Below are positions 17,606-25,475 of a stretch of DNA of 59,220 nucleotides, piece after piece; the stretch's first letter is position 1; each line of letters begins with the position of its first letter. Below the pieces are notes generated by a model that was not told the origin of the DNA, ran no database searches, and was given only the letters and a program-made list of their open reading frames with translations. Position numbers and translations under genes: made by a program. The stretch is from Planotetraspora sp. A-T 1434 (lineage in GTDB: Bacteria > Actinomycetota > Actinomycetes > Streptosporangiales > Streptosporangiaceae): positions 1 through 59,220 of the forward strand of contig NZ_JAOEGB010000037.1 of assembly GCF_025420585.1 (NCBI RefSeq), read 5' to 3'.

Positions 17606-17819
17606 CCGAACCAGCCAGGGAGCCTCATCTCCGCTGATCACCAGCCGATTCGCCCCCGCCCCGATCGGTCATTATTTCGTGGGATCGAGACCCGTACTTG
17701 GCCTCTGTCACATCGCCCTGCCGAAATGAACGTCAAGGCCCCGATTTCAACGTGAGCCAGTCGCTGTGATCGCAGACGTGACCATGTGTCGCTACGGTCG
17801 GTCCAGTCGTGTGAGAGGG

Positions 17820-18923
17820 ATGATCGTGGTGAGCCTTACCGAGATGGGCAATCTCCCGTTCCAGGCGAGGGTGCGCGGCTGTCTGCTCGGCGGGGCGATC
17901 GGCGACGCCCTTGGCGCGCCCATCGAGTTCGATTCGATCGCCGCCATCCGCCGCAACCATGGCAAGGCGGGACTGGGCGACCTGGCCTCCGACTGGCGCG
18001 GCAAGATCGGTCTGGTCACCGACGACACCCAGATGACGCTGTTCACCGTCGAGGGGCTGATCCGCGCCCATGTACGCGTGCGGGAAAGAGGCATCGGCGG
18101 CGGTGAGGTGCAGGTCGTCCGCCACGCCTACCTGCGCTGGCTCGATACCCAGGAGCACCGCTCCCCGCCGCCCGCGGACCATCTCATCCGCACCGGCCGG
18201 CTCCGCCAGCAGACCTGGCTGTATTCGCGTCGCGCACCCGGCAACGCCTGCCTGTCCGGCCTGCGCGCCGACCTCGGCCCGCTCGCCGCTCCGGGCACGC
18301 CCGGGCCGGTCAATCCCGGCTCGAAGGGATGCGGCACCGTCATGCGCTCTGCGCCGTTCGGACTGGCCGCCAATGACCCGAGCATAGCCTTCAAGCTCGC
18401 GGCCGACTGTGCCCAGATCACCCACGGCCACCCCACCGGCTACCTGGCGGCCGGGGCCTTCGCGGCGATGGTTTCCTTCCTGATCCTGGGCAGGCAGCTG
18501 GCAGAGGCCGTACAGAACGCCCTTGACCTGCTCAACGAGCAGCCCGCACACGAAGAGACCACCGCCGCGATCCAGGCCGCGGTCACCCTGGCCGCCAGGG
18601 CAGAGCCGGCGCCGGAGGCGGTGGAGACGCTCGGCGGCGGGTGGGTGGCCGAGGAGGCACTCGCGATCGCGGTCTACTGCGCGCTGGTGAGCGGCGACGA
18701 CGTCGAGCATGCGTTACTGCTGGCGGTCAACCACTCCGGCGACAGCGACTCCACCGGCGCTGTCTGCGGCAACCTCCTCGGCGCGCAGTACGGCGAGGCA
18801 GCCCTCCCTCAGCGCTGGCTGTCCAGGCTGGAAGGCAGAGATGCCATCACTGAGCTCGCCGACGACTTCACCACCCAATACACCGGTGGCCGCCTCGCGT
18901 GGGACAAGTACCCCGGATGCTGA
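17820..18923 (+). CDS. ADP-ribosylglycohydrolase family protein
   Basis: 367-residue DraG-like all-alpha enzyme. Metal- and substrate-binding motifs are all present: GAIGDALGAPIEF near the N-terminus, VTDDTQMT, and HSGDSDSTGAVCGNLLGA near the C-terminus, which carries the Asp pair for two Mg ions. Start at ATG 17820 (GTG 17829 is also possible; the region upstream is not protein-like). Members remove ADP-ribose from Arg, DNA or RNA ends, or cleave related N-glycosides. No ADP-ribosyltransferase is visible in the window, so a toxin/antitoxin-like pairing is not supported. Confidence 0.88.
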   Translation: MIVVSLTEMGNLPFQARVRGCLLGGAIGDALGAPIEFDSIAAIRRNHGKAGLGDLASDWRGKIGLVTDDTQMTLFTVEGLIRAHVRVRERGIGGGEVQVVRHAYLRWLDTQEHRSPPPADHLIRTGRLRQQTWLYSRRAPGNACLSGLRADLGPLAAPGTPGPVNPGSKGCGTVMRSAPFGLAANDPSIAFKLAADCAQITHGHPTGYLAAGAFAAMVSFLILGRQLAEAVQNALDLLNEQPAHEETTAAIQAAVTLAARAEPAPEAVETLGGGWVAEEALAIAVYCALVSGDDVEHALLLAVNHSGDSDSTGAVCGNLLGAQYGEAALPQRWLSRLEGRDAITELADDFTTQYTGGRLAWDKYPGC

Positions 18924-19153
18924 CCCGGAGACGGAAGTCGATCCACCGAGCGCGGTCCGCCGTCCTGAGCTGCACAAACGTGGTGGGCGATGCTGGGATC
19001 GAACAGTGATCTCTTCGTTGTGCGGGTCGTCCGTGCCGTACCCCCGCATGCGCCGGCCGCTGCCACGCGTACGGTCCCGGGCCAGCGTGTTGCCGCCTCC
19101 TCGCGCGAGGTTCTGGCATCCAATATCGTTCGGATCGACACGCTGGAGGTCAC

Positions 19154-21217
19154 ATGCCCGACCTATACCCCTTACTCTCCGGTGAGCCTGACCAGTTCGG
19201 CGACTACAGGGTGCTCGGCCGCATCGGTCAGGGCGGCCAGGGCACGGTGTACCTCGCCGAGTCCCCCTCCGGCGAGCGGGTCGCCATCAAGGTCCTGCAC
19301 GCGCACCAGGCGGTGGATGAGAACGCGCGGCGCCGGTTCGTGCGCGAGGTCACCACTGCGCGGCAGGTGGCGACCTTTTCCACGGCACGTGTCATTGACG
19401 TGAGCACGGAAGGTCAGCGGCCGTACATTGTCAGCGAGTACGTCGAGGGCGTCTCGCTGGAGCAACGGGTCCGCGAGCGCGGGCCGTTAACAGGCGACGA
19501 GTTGGTACGGCTGGCGCTGGGGACAGCCGGCGCACTGGCCGCGATCCATCAAGCGGGCGTCGTGCACCGCGACTTCAAACCGAGCAACGTGCTGCTCGGC
19601 CCCGACGGGCCGCGCGTGATCGACTTCGGCATCGCCCGAGCCCTCGACTCGTTCACGGCCACCACCAGCGGCGTGGCCGGCACCCCGGCATACATGGCAC
19701 CCGAGCAGATCGCCAACGAGCAGGCCGGCCCACCGGCCGACGTGTTCAGCTGGGCGGTCACCATGATCTTCGCGGCCACCGGCCGTCTCGCCTTCGGCGG
19801 CACCAGCGTTCCGGCCGTCCTGCACGCCGTCCTCACCACAGAGCCCGACATGAGTGGCGTGCCCGAGTCGCTGCGTTCACTGCTCGGCAAATGCCTCGCC
19901 AAGGCGCCACAGGACAGGCCGGCCGCCGCCGAGATCATGCTCCAACTGGTGGGCCATGGCACCGGCCGGCCTCCCGGGGCGACAACCGGCGAGCCGACCG
20001 GGGCACCGCCGCCCCCCACCTCCGCCGTGTCTGCTTCGACGCACGAGCTCGTGCCGCAGCCCGTGGCCCGCACCGCTCCGGGGACGGCCGGCGACTCGCC
20101 CCGTGCCGGCCGGACCCGGCGCTCCGCGTCGCGAGCGGCCGTCCCCTTGCTGAGTGTGCTGCTCGCCCTCGTGGTCACGGGCGGCATCTGGCTCCGGAGC
20201 TCACTCACCGACTCCGCTTCCACATCTACCGCTTCTCACACAACTCCCTCCAGCCGGGTCAAACCTTCCCCCGCGATCGTCAACAACCTGGACAAGGTGG
20301 GCATCGCCTTCGATGTCGGCGGTCGCGGTGATATGTGGTTCAACGATTCGGCCGCGCAGGGCCTCGAACGTGCCAAGCGGGAGTTGGGCGTACGCGATCC
20401 CAAGGAGTTGGCGGCGAGCGCGGGTGAGACGGACGAGCAAAGGAAACAACGGCTGCGGGTGCTCGCGCGGAGCGGACACAACCCGATCATCGCGATCGGC
20501 TTCCCCTATTCCGAAGCGGTCACGAGCGTCGCGGCCGAGTTCCCGGACACCCGGTTCGCGATCGTCGACAGCGAGGATGCCACCGGGAAGAACGTCTCCA
20601 ACCTTGTCTTCGCCGAGCAGGAAGGCGGCTTCCTCGCCGGTGCGGCGGCAGCGCTGTCGTCGAAGAAGGGTCACGTGGGATTCATCGGCGCGGTCAAGGA
20701 CGGGGCGAACATCGAAAGAGCCGCCGCGGGTTTCGTCGCCGGCGCCAAGTCGGTCAAGGCGAGCATCAGAATCGACGTCAAGTATTTGAGCCGCTCCCCG
20801 GACTTCAGCGGCTACGACGATCCGGCCAAGGGCAAGCTCATCGCGACCGGCATGTTCGACGCGGGCGCCGATGTCCTCTTCCAGGCGGCGGGCGGCTCGA
20901 ATCTCGGTGTCATGCAGGCCGCCAAGGCAGCCGGCGGCCAGGTCATCGGCGCCGAGGGCGATGAGGCCCGCACCGCGGACGCTACATTGCGTGACGTGGT
21001 CCTCACCTCGGTCATCAACCGGGTCGACACGGTGGTCTTCGACTTTCTCAAGGCCTTCTCCACCAGCTCGGCCAAGCCGGGCCCCACCGTTCACGGCATC
21101 AAGGACAACGGCATCGACTACACGACGACCGGCAACCGGATCGAGGGCATCAAGACACGTCTGGAGGAGGTCAAACAAGAGATCGCTAACGGCGAGATCG
21201 TCATCACCAGCTCATGA
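19154..21217 (+). CDS. transmembrane Ser/Thr protein kinase with extracellular BMP/PnrA-like binding domain
   Basis: 687 residues, ATG 19154 with GGAGGT 3 nt before it. Residues 15-280 are a Hanks-type kinase: glycine loop GRIGQGGQGTVY, catalytic Lys46 (VAIKVL), VVHRDFKPSNVLL, IDFGIA, GTPAYMAPEQ. A Pro-rich juxtamembrane linker (about 280-325) precedes one membrane helix (about 327-346). The remaining 310 residues, outside the cell, match the basic-membrane-protein/PnrA nucleoside-binding fold: VGIAFDVGGRGDMWFNDSAAQGL, NPIIAIGFPYSEAV, FAEQEGGFLAGAAAAL, VGFIGAVKDG, ADVLFQAAGGSNLG. The protein therefore looks like a receptor kinase for a nucleoside or similar solute. The MmyB remnant follows on the other strand; no ABC transporter is adjacent. 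Confidence 0.88.
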   Translation: MPDLYPLLSGEPDQFGDYRVLGRIGQGGQGTVYLAESPSGERVAIKVLHAHQAVDENARRRFVREVTTARQVATFSTARVIDVSTEGQRPYIVSEYVEGVSLEQRVRERGPLTGDELVRLALGTAGALAAIHQAGVVHRDFKPSNVLLGPDGPRVIDFGIARALDSFTATTSGVAGTPAYMAPEQIANEQAGPPADVFSWAVTMIFAATGRLAFGGTSVPAVLHAVLTTEPDMSGVPESLRSLLGKCLAKAPQDRPAAAEIMLQLVGHGTGRPPGATTGEPTGAPPPPTSAVSASTHELVPQPVARTAPGTAGDSPRAGRTRRSASRAAVPLLSVLLALVVTGGIWLRSSLTDSASTSTASHTTPSSRVKPSPAIVNNLDKVGIAFDVGGRGDMWFNDSAAQGLERAKRELGVRDPKELAASAGETDEQRKQRLRVLARSGHNPIIAIGFPYSEAVTSVAAEFPDTRFAIVDSEDATGKNVSNLVFAEQEGGFLAGAAAALSSKKGHVGFIGAVKDGANIERAAAGFVAGAKSVKASIRIDVKYLSRSPDFSGYDDPAKGKLIATGMFDAGADVLFQAAGGSNLGVMQAAKAAGGQVIGAEGDEARTADATLRDVVLTSVINRVDTVVFDFLKAFSTSSAKPGPTVHGIKDNGIDYTTTGNRIEGIKTRLEEVKQEIANGEIVITSS

Positions 21218-21610
21218 TCGGGCCTGCCCGACCGGCGTCCGCCGTCGCCCGTCGGCCGTCGGCGGGGCCGCGAGCCGGCCGAGGGCGTGCGCGGTCGGCG
21301 AGTCCGGTTCGGCGTGGTGGATCACGAGGAGCTGCCGGCCAGGGCGCGGAACTCCGCCACGATGATGGCGGTGTCCTGCTCCGGGAACAGGTCGCGCTGA
21401 GCAGGGTCCAGGAAGATGGCGCGGAGCCGGTTCTCCCCCACGCGCAGGCCGGGGTCGAGGGCTGTGGCCAGCGGGTTGGTCGCGAGGAGTCAAAGCCGCG
21501 GCTGACCACGAAGGCGGCAGGTTCACCGCCCTGAGCATCTGCAGGACGCCGGCCGGGACCCGCGCCGTCCGTGTGCGGCGCCCCGGCTCGGGGTGGCGAG
21601 CGGGTACCGT
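21212..21610 (-). pseudogene. degraded MmyB-like XRE-family regulator
   Basis: Reading three minus-strand frames in turn gives the ligand-binding half of an MmyB-type regulator: RTARVPAGVLQMLRAVNLPP, then FVVSRGFD, then LLATNPLATALDPGL, VGENRLRAIFLDPAQRDLF and FRALAGSSS, then LLVIHHAEPDSPTAHALGRLA, the usual C-terminal end. At least two frameshifts and a deletion of roughly 80 codons between FRALAG and LLVIHHAE are needed, and no helix-turn-helix part remains. Hence a pseudogene. It fills most of the 605-bp gap between the kinase and phosphatase genes; nothing else is seen there. Confidence 0.6.
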
Positions 21611-21822
21611 ATGTCCTGTTGACGGACTTTGTCTGTTCTGGGCCCTGGGGGGCGGTGGGTGCTCGCGGCGGGATGTGAGCTGAACCGCTGACCTGGCCGC
21701 CGTGCCGCTGCGCGGAGGGCGGGGCCGGAACATCACGGTGCCCTCGATGCTGACGGAGCGGCGAAAACCGCCCGGCGCGCCGGGCCGCTTCAGCGGGCCG
21801 GCCTGACAGAAGGGCAAGCCCG

Positions 21823-24030
21823 ATGACGACTCCGTGGACGCTCGACGACGGGCAAGTTGGTCGTGCCGGCCAGATCACCTCGCCTTCTCGTCAGGACGAC
21901 CCCGACCTGCACGCGCTGTTCGGTCGTTCGAAAGCAGTCTTCGCGCTGCTCGCCGGCCCCGACCATGTCCTGGAAGCGGCCAACCCCGCCTACTTCGAAG
22001 CGATCGGCCTCGACCGTGTACGGCTCGGCGTGCCGCTCGTGCAGTCGATGCCCGAGCTGGAGGAGCAGGGGTTCGTCGCCCAGCTCGACGGCGTCTACCG
22101 TACCGGCGTCCCTTTAACCGCGCGCGAGGCCCGCATCCTGATCGGCGACGGCGTTCAGGTGAGGGAGGCGTTCTACGACTACAACTACGAGCCGCGCCGG
22201 GGAGCGGGCGGCGACATCGTCGGTGTCGCGATGCTGGGAACCGAGACCACCGCGGCCCGGCAGGGCCGCCAGCTGGCGGACGATCAGCGGGCGCTCCTGG
22301 AACAGATCGCCCGCGAGGCTCCGCTCGAGAAGGTGCTCGACGGGATGGTCCGGAAGATCGAGGATCTCGCCCCGGGGGTGATCGCCTCGGTGCTTCTCGC
22401 CGACGAGGAGGGACGTCATCTCCACCACGGGGTGGGGCCGAGCCTGCCGGACTTCTACAACGAGGCCATCGACGGCATCGCCATCGGTGAGGGCGTCGGC
22501 TCCTGCGGGAGCGCGGCGCACCACCGCAGCTCGATGATCGTCACCGACATCGCGACCGACCCCCTGTGGGACGACTTCCGTGACCTGGCGGAGCGCGCGG
22601 GGCTGGCGGCCTGCTGGTCCACGCCGATCCTCGGCCGGGACGGGCGGCTGCTGGGCACGTTCGCCATGTACCACCACGTCCCGCGCGTTCCGGGAGAGTC
22701 CGACCTGAAGCTCGGCACGACCTTCGCCGACATCGCCGCGCTCGCAATCGAACGGCACCGCAGCGAACAGGCCCGCATGGCGGCCGAGGAGAAGGAGCGG
22801 GCGGCCCGCGCCGACCTCGCCTTCCTCCTGGAGGCCAGCACCGTGCTCACCCGGGACCTCGATCAGGCCGAGATCTTCCAGTGCCTGGCCGACCTGTGTG
22901 TTCCGGCCCTGGCGCCGCTCAGCGCCGTGGATGTCGTCGAGTCCGCGCGGATCCACCGCGTGGCCACCGCGGCCACCATGGACGGGCACGCCGCGCTGCT
23001 GGCCACGCACGTTCCCGCCCATGACCTCGGCGACGCCGTCGGCCGCGTGCTCGCGTCCGGCGTGACCGAGGTGGCCCGCCGGACGCCGGTCGCGCCCGGG
23101 CCGTGGGACGAGCTGGCCGTCACCGGCTACCTGACCGTTCCGCTCAAGGAGCGCGGCGACACCTTCGGCGCGCTGACCCTGTTCGCCACGGCCGGCAGGC
23201 CGCTCGACGGCCACATGGTCGGCCTGGCCGAGGAGCTCGCCCGCCGCGCGAGCGTCGCCGCCCGCAACGCCCGGCAGTACGCCCAGCGCGTCAAGTTGTC
23301 CCGCGACCTGCAGGCCGGGCTCCTGCTGCCCGATCCGCCCCAGGTGCCCGGCGCCGAGATCGCGATCCACTACCACCCGGCGGGAGAGGGACTGGAAATC
23401 GGCGGCGACTTCTACGACGTCTTCCCCCTCGGGGGCGACCGCTGGGCCTTCATGATCGGCGACGTCTGCGGGCGCGGCGCCATGGCGGCCACCACCACCG
23501 CCCTGGTGCGCCATACGGCTCGCGCCGTCGCCCGGTTCCTCCCGGATCCGGCGTCGGTCGTGGAAGCGGTCAACACGGCCCTCCAGGAACGGCCTGCCGA
23601 TCACGGCACCGGGTTCGTCACCCTCGTGTACGGTCATCTGCGCCACGACGGCGGACGGCTCGCCATCGAGCTGGTACGCGCCGGACATGTGCTGCCCCGT
23701 CTCCTCGACGCCGAGGGAGCCGTCCGGCGCATCGGCGCCCGGGGTTTCCTCCTCGGCGTCATGCCGCGCCTGGAGCTCGAGACCTGCCACCTCGACCTGA
23801 CGCCGGGCCAGAGCCTCGTGCTGGTCACCGACGGGATCACCGAGACCCGCTCCCCGGACGGCGGCCTCTTCGACGATGAGGGGCTCGACGGCACTCTGGC
23901 GGCGCTCCCGCACGGCACTCCGGCCCGGACCGTCCTCGAAGCGGTGACGTCGGCGGTCCGCGACTATGTGCCCGGCCAGGCCATCGACGACGACCAGGCC
24001 ATCCTCGTCCTGACCGCGATCACGCCATGA
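21823..24030 (+). CDS. PAS-GAF-SpoIIE (PP2C-type) serine phosphatase
   Basis: 735-residue signalling protein, ATG 21823 with AGAAGGG upstream. A PAS domain (about 25-135, FGRSKAVFALLAGPDHVLEAANPAYFEAIG), a GAF domain (about 150-310, GEGVGSCGSAAHHRSSMIV), a second GAF-like region (about 330-480), and a SpoIIE PP2C phosphatase (about 490-735). The latter shows IGGDFYDVFPL and FMIGDVCGRG with the metal-binding Asps, and LVTDGITE near the end. Such proteins dephosphorylate anti-anti-sigma factors and so release stress sigma factors. No anti-sigma partner lies next to it. No membrane segment, so it is cytosolic. Confidence 0.9.
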   Translation: MTTPWTLDDGQVGRAGQITSPSRQDDPDLHALFGRSKAVFALLAGPDHVLEAANPAYFEAIGLDRVRLGVPLVQSMPELEEQGFVAQLDGVYRTGVPLTAREARILIGDGVQVREAFYDYNYEPRRGAGGDIVGVAMLGTETTAARQGRQLADDQRALLEQIAREAPLEKVLDGMVRKIEDLAPGVIASVLLADEEGRHLHHGVGPSLPDFYNEAIDGIAIGEGVGSCGSAAHHRSSMIVTDIATDPLWDDFRDLAERAGLAACWSTPILGRDGRLLGTFAMYHHVPRVPGESDLKLGTTFADIAALAIERHRSEQARMAAEEKERAARADLAFLLEASTVLTRDLDQAEIFQCLADLCVPALAPLSAVDVVESARIHRVATAATMDGHAALLATHVPAHDLGDAVGRVLASGVTEVARRTPVAPGPWDELAVTGYLTVPLKERGDTFGALTLFATAGRPLDGHMVGLAEELARRASVAARNARQYAQRVKLSRDLQAGLLLPDPPQVPGAEIAIHYHPAGEGLEIGGDFYDVFPLGGDRWAFMIGDVCGRGAMAATTTALVRHTARAVARFLPDPASVVEAVNTALQERPADHGTGFVTLVYGHLRHDGGRLAIELVRAGHVLPRLLDAEGAVRRIGARGFLLGVMPRLELETCHLDLTPGQSLVLVTDGITETRSPDGGLFDDEGLDGTLAALPHGTPARTVLEAVTSAVRDYVPGQAIDDDQAILVLTAITP

Positions 24031-24043
24031 CCGGCTCCGGGTG

Positions 24044-24063
24044 CCGGGTGTCACACCACCCGG
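24044..24063 (+). terminator. hairpin after the SpoIIE gene
   Basis: CCGGGTG (24044-24050), loop TCACAC, CACCCGG (24057-24063), 14 nt past the stop. A second small GC hairpin followed by TTT lies at 24085-24100. Together they are a likely terminator. Confidence 0.5.
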
Positions 24064-24141
24064 AGAGCTCTGACGGAATCACAGCCGCCGTGCGGCGGTT
24101 TCCCATCTCGCCCTGCTGAGAGATGTGGAGAAAGGCCAACG

Positions 24142-25200
24142 ATGTCCGCACCACTTGAGTTCGCTGTCGACACGTTCGGAGATGTCACCGTCGGCGCCGA
24201 CGGCAACCGCGTGCCGTACGCCCAGGTGATCCGCGATGTCGTCGAGGAGGCCGTGCTGGCCGAAAGCGTCGGGATCGACGCGTTCGGCATCGGGGAGCAC
24301 CACCGGGACGACTTCGCCGTGTCGGCGCCGGAGATCGTCCTGGCGACGATCGCCGGCCGCACCGAGCGGATCCGTCTGGGCACGGCGGTGACCGTGCTGA
24401 GCTCGGACGACCCGGTGCGGGTCTTCGAGAAGTTCGCCACGCTCGACGCGGTGTCCAAGGGCCGGGCCGAGATCATCCTCGGCCGCGGCTCGTTCACGGA
24501 GTCGTTCCCGCTGTTCGGTTACGACCTCGGGCAGTACGAGGAGCTGTTCGAGGAGAAGCTGGACCTCTTCGCCCACCTGCGGGAGGAGGGCCCGGTCACG
24601 TGGCAGGGCCGGCTCCGCGCGGGTCTGAAGGACCAGCACGTCTACCCGAAGACGGAGTCCGGCAGGCTGCGCACCTGGATCGGCGTGGGAGGCAGCCCAC
24701 AGTCCGTGGTCCGCGCCGCGCGCTACGAGATGCCGCTCATGCTCGCCATCATCGGCGGGCCGCCGGAGCGCTTCGCGCCGTACGTGGAGCTGTACCACCG
24801 CGCTCTCGTCCAGCTCGAGGTGCCGCGGCTGCCGGTCGGTGTGCACTCGCCGGGCCACATCGCCGAGACCGACCGGCAGGCGCGCGAGGAGCTCTGGCCG
24901 CACCACCGGGCGATGCACGACCGCATCGGCCGCGAGCGCGGCTGGGGGCCCACGACCCGCGAGCGCTTCGAGTCGGAGGCCGACGAGGGCGCGCTCTACG
25001 TCGGGTCGCCCGACACGGTGGCCGCGAAGATCGCCAAAACCGTGCGCGCGCTCGGCGTCGACCGCTTCGAGCTCAAGTACAGCTCGGGGACGCTTTCCCA
25101 CGAGAAGCTCATGACGTCCATCCGCCTCTACGGCGAAGAAGTCATCCCGCGCGTACGCGAGCTCCTCGCCGAAACCCCGGCGGCCGTCCCGACCGCATGA
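24142..25200 (+). CDS. luciferase-like (LLM class) flavin-dependent oxidoreductase
   Basis: 352-residue member of the bacterial luciferase-like family: AVLAESVGIDAFGIGEHHRDDFAVSAPEIVLA (EHH signature), RTERIRLGTAVTVLSSDDPVRVFEKFATLDAVSKGRAEIILGRGSF, and YVGSPDTVAAKIAKTVRALGVDRFELKY near the end. TIM-barrel fold using FMNH2 or F420; the cofactor cannot be decided here. GGAGAAAGG lies upstream of ATG 24142. No partner flavin reductase nearby. Confidence 0.88.
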   Translation: MSAPLEFAVDTFGDVTVGADGNRVPYAQVIRDVVEEAVLAESVGIDAFGIGEHHRDDFAVSAPEIVLATIAGRTERIRLGTAVTVLSSDDPVRVFEKFATLDAVSKGRAEIILGRGSFTESFPLFGYDLGQYEELFEEKLDLFAHLREEGPVTWQGRLRAGLKDQHVYPKTESGRLRTWIGVGGSPQSVVRAARYEMPLMLAIIGGPPERFAPYVELYHRALVQLEVPRLPVGVHSPGHIAETDRQAREELWPHHRAMHDRIGRERGWGPTTRERFESEADEGALYVGSPDTVAAKIAKTVRALGVDRFELKYSSGTLSHEKLMTSIRLYGEEVIPRVRELLAETPAAVPTA

Positions 25201-25254
25201 GGCGGTCTGCCCAGTCGCGTGGATTCAGGACCATGTGGTCGTCGCCCCCGGTGA

Positions 25255-25407
25255 ATAACGCAGCACTCGGCCTCGGCCGACGAACGGGCGGGGCACGTCG
25301 AGCTCGGGGTCTGGGTGGTCACACCGGAGCTCCAGCGTCAGGTCGACGAGAAGTACGGCAAGGGCCTAGTAGTCCTGGAAGGCTTCCTCAAGCCGGTGGC
25401 CTCGTAG
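25255..25407 (+). pseudogene. C-terminal fragment of an unrecognised gene
   Basis: Frame open from 25255 to TAG 25405-25407 without a start codon, reading SADERAGHVELGVWVV, TPELQRQVDEKYGKGL and VVLEGFLKPVAS, clearly protein-like. Just upstream another frame reads VAWIQDHVVVAPGE then stops, so an indel may separate two parts of the same gene. Family not recognised. Confidence 0.35.
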
Positions 25408-25434
25408 AATCTGCCACGGAAGGTTCGGCCCAAG

Positions 25435-25467
25435 GAGCGGGTGCCCGGCCCATCCGGACACCCGCTC
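25435..25467. terminator. strong bidirectional hairpin terminator
   Basis: GAGCGGGTG (25435-25443) pairs with CACCCGCTC (25459-25467), with an inner CCGG/CCGG pairing. It lies 8 bp past the stop of the minus-strand repeat protein. Confidence 0.65.
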
Positions 25468-25475
25468 TCATCGGG

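Noticed and set aside
17820-18923. ADP-ribosylglycohydrolase as antitoxin of a DarTG-like pair
   Set aside because: No ADP-ribosyltransferase gene nearby, and the family motif is DraG-like, not macrodomain.
22114-24054. 646-codon minus-strand frame opposite the SpoIIE phosphatase
   Set aside because: Same codon-bias shadow; no ribosome site, and the plus strand has all phosphatase motifs.
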